In this document: positions 63,901 through 64,000 of the stretch, in pieces
How the letters are laid out: each line of letters starts with the position of its first letter
Position numbering within the stretch: position 1 is the stretch's first letter
Source: Azospirillum sp. 412522
Lineage (GTDB): Bacteria > Pseudomonadota > Alphaproteobacteria > Azospirillales > Azospirillaceae
DNA length: 64,000 bases
Reading direction: 5' to 3'
Assembly: GCF_019805165.1 (NCBI RefSeq)
Contig: NZ_RWIJ01000010.1
Location: 1,685 to 65,684, forward strand
Notes under the pieces: model-generated
Database searches by the model: none
Told to the model about the DNA's origin: nothing
Seen by the model: only the letters and a program-made list of their open reading frames with translations
Made by a program: the position numbers and the translations under genes

Positions 63901-64000
63901 AAACGCGTGACGGCCGCCGGCTGACCACCGCCGGCTTGGTCCTGGTGCGCCAGCGCCCCGGCAGCGCCGAGGGCGTCGTCTTCATCACGCTGGAGGACGA
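60990..64000 (+). CDS. dnaE2: Error-prone DNA polymerase DnaE2 (runs off right edge)
   Basis: About 1003 codons of a C-family polymerase are in the window; the frame stays open to the end. The N-terminal PHP-like domain opens MIRYAELQVATSFSFLEGASHP, lacking the usual His residues, as expected for DnaE2. The polymerase core shows QGRGSAANSAVCYCLGIT, the catalytic Asp cluster PPDIDVDFEHERREEVIQY, SQHVGGFVITRGPL, and FGEYGFPESHAASFALLVY. DnaE2 carries out damage-induced mutagenic synthesis, usually with ImuA and ImuB. Here neither lies upstream, and I see no LexA box in the 104-nt spacer. Codons 794-833 or so translate an inserted palindromic repeat in frame. Confidence 0.95.
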   Translation, partial: MIRYAELQVATSFSFLEGASHPDDLATTAASLGLAAVGVTDRNSLAGVVQMHMAAQKAGVRALIGCRLDLTDADSLLAYPTDRAAYARLSRLLTLGKMRAPKGECFIARADVLAHAEGMLFLLLAPNQRDDSFLRELRAWRGGLARRQLYLAASHRYQGDDARRLRWLAGLAEAEGVPLVATNDVLYHGAGQRALADVMTCIRHHTTIDEAGWRLSANAERHLKPAVEMVRLFRDHPDAVARTVEIADACRFSLDELRYEYPDEVAEGRDPQDTLVALTWEGADTRYPGGIPDTVRQTVERELALIAEQRFAPYFLTVHDIVRFARERDILCQGRGSAANSAVCYCLGITSVDPTEVDLLFERFISSARGEPPDIDVDFEHERREEVIQYIYKKYGRARAGLTATVIRYRARSALREVGKAMGLSADLVARLTGSIWGWSGQGVDEERARKLGVDPDDPRLKRTLELANGLIGFPRHLSQHVGGFVITRGPLSDLCPVANAAMEDRTTIEWDKDDIDALGILKVDVLALGMLTCIHRAFDLIEQVHGQRWTLGTLPQGDPAVYEMLGRADSLGVFQVESRAQMSMLPRLKPKKFYDLVIEVAIVRPGPIQGGMVHPYLRRRSGAEDITYPMPVLEPVLHRTLGVPLFQEQAMKVAMVGAGFTAEEADQLRRAMAAFRKTGQVQRFHDKFIAGMIAKGCDAAFAERCFKQIEGFGEYGFPESHAASFALLVYVSAWIKHHHPAIFAAALLNSQPMGFYAPAQIVRDAKEHGVTVLPPDVNLSGWDCTVEVMNEAPPQPLLPPGEKVRMRGFGAAEDVHEMHPPHPDPLPGRERGMILRLGLRLIKGFTPKHAESLVRCRVGGYRDPYDLWRRAQLPVEALERLAKADAFRSVGLDRRAALWTVRALGDQPLPLFARLDGPMAEEPDAPLPAMALGEHVVMDYGSLSLSLKAHPLALLRDGLPGVTPAERLAKTRDGRRLTTAGLVLVRQRPGSAEGVVFITLED
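63370..63488. repeat. Palindromic repeat element inserted in frame in dnaE2
   Basis: About 119 bp with two hairpins: CCTTCTCCCC/GGGGAGAAGG (63380-63402) and CCCTCTCCC/GGGAGAGGG (63464-63486), joined by a segment in which GAGGGGG and CCCCCTC can pair as an outer stem. Composition and layout match dispersed intergenic repeats of this kind. It adds roughly 40 Pro/Gly/Arg-rich residues (PPQPLLPPGEKVRMRG...) between CTVE and ILRLGLRLIKG without breaking the frame. Confidence 0.8.

Overview
The window is a high-GC chromosomal segment from an alphaproteobacterium, most probably Azospirillum or a close Rhodospirillales relative. The pointers are the 5' end of a 16S rRNA gene with alphaproteobacterial-looking sequence, the alphaproteobacterial order cytochrome c / kdsB / pheA, a thiOSG thiamine operon, a phasin gene, and many signalling proteins of a motile soil or rhizosphere bacterium (MCP, PilZ, GGDEF, several response regulators). 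The genus is an inference from gene content and the 16S fragment; no database search was possible. Nearly all the sequence is ordinary core-chromosome coding DNA. I saw no prophage, transposase, integron or CRISPR array.

Layout. 1-692: 16S start, its boxA leader and promoter (minus strand). 750-4626: DUF1489 protein, ion channel, DsbA-like isomerase, OmpR-type regulator, small unknown ORFs. 4738-7937: exported DUF4139 protein, a secreted unknown and a hotdog thioesterase. 8065-10460: thiG-thiS-thiO read leftwards behind a TPP riboswitch. 10699-16418: FIST-MCP receptor, MgtE Mg2+ transporter, STAS protein, a small membrane protein, PAP2 phosphatase. 16511-23381: tRNA-Leu, lipB, two unknowns, acylphosphatase, FadD acyl-CoA ligase, beta-lactamase-like hydrolase, PilZ protein. 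23441-29484: FkbM methyltransferase and the stress operon prkA-yeaH-spoVR. 30375-37708: response regulator, DUF4743 Nudix, membrane cytochrome c, kdsB, pheA, DUF29, nudC, hisN and an unknown. 37789-45528: a YejABEF-type peptide importer with two tandem binding proteins. 45602-48042: meaB, phasin, rpmB. 48267-53805: recX, an ABC-2 permease, argD-argF, hslO (Hsp33), a lipoprotein. 53847-56366: a MocR/PdxR-type regulator and an AT-rich patch carrying an orphan beta-rich protein. 56405-64000: kup, a PleD-like GGDEF response regulator, a pair of membrane-anchored coiled-coil proteins, and dnaE2 running off the right edge.

How the genes work together. Most units are housekeeping: thiamine thiazole synthesis under TPP control, arginine synthesis (argDF), lipoate attachment, Kdo and phenylalanine synthesis, peptide uptake, Mg2+ and K+ transport, PHA granule coating and stress kinase signalling.

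The least ordinary items are these. (i) A two-hairpin repeat of about 120 bp is inserted in frame inside dnaE2 and adds roughly 40 residues. (ii) A low-GC orphan gene stands alone in about 1 kb of AT-rich DNA next to a MocR regulator. (iii) The thiO Shine-Dalgarno lies inside the 3' end of the TPP aptamer. (iv) An intrinsic terminator sits immediately in front of argD. (v) Two unknown TM/coiled-coil genes occupy the place where imuA-imuB often precede dnaE2. (vi) Other CCCTCTCCC palindromes of the same style fall in intergenic sites, one of them supplying the ribosome-binding region of the STAS gene. No undescribed multi-gene defence or metabolic system is clearly visible.
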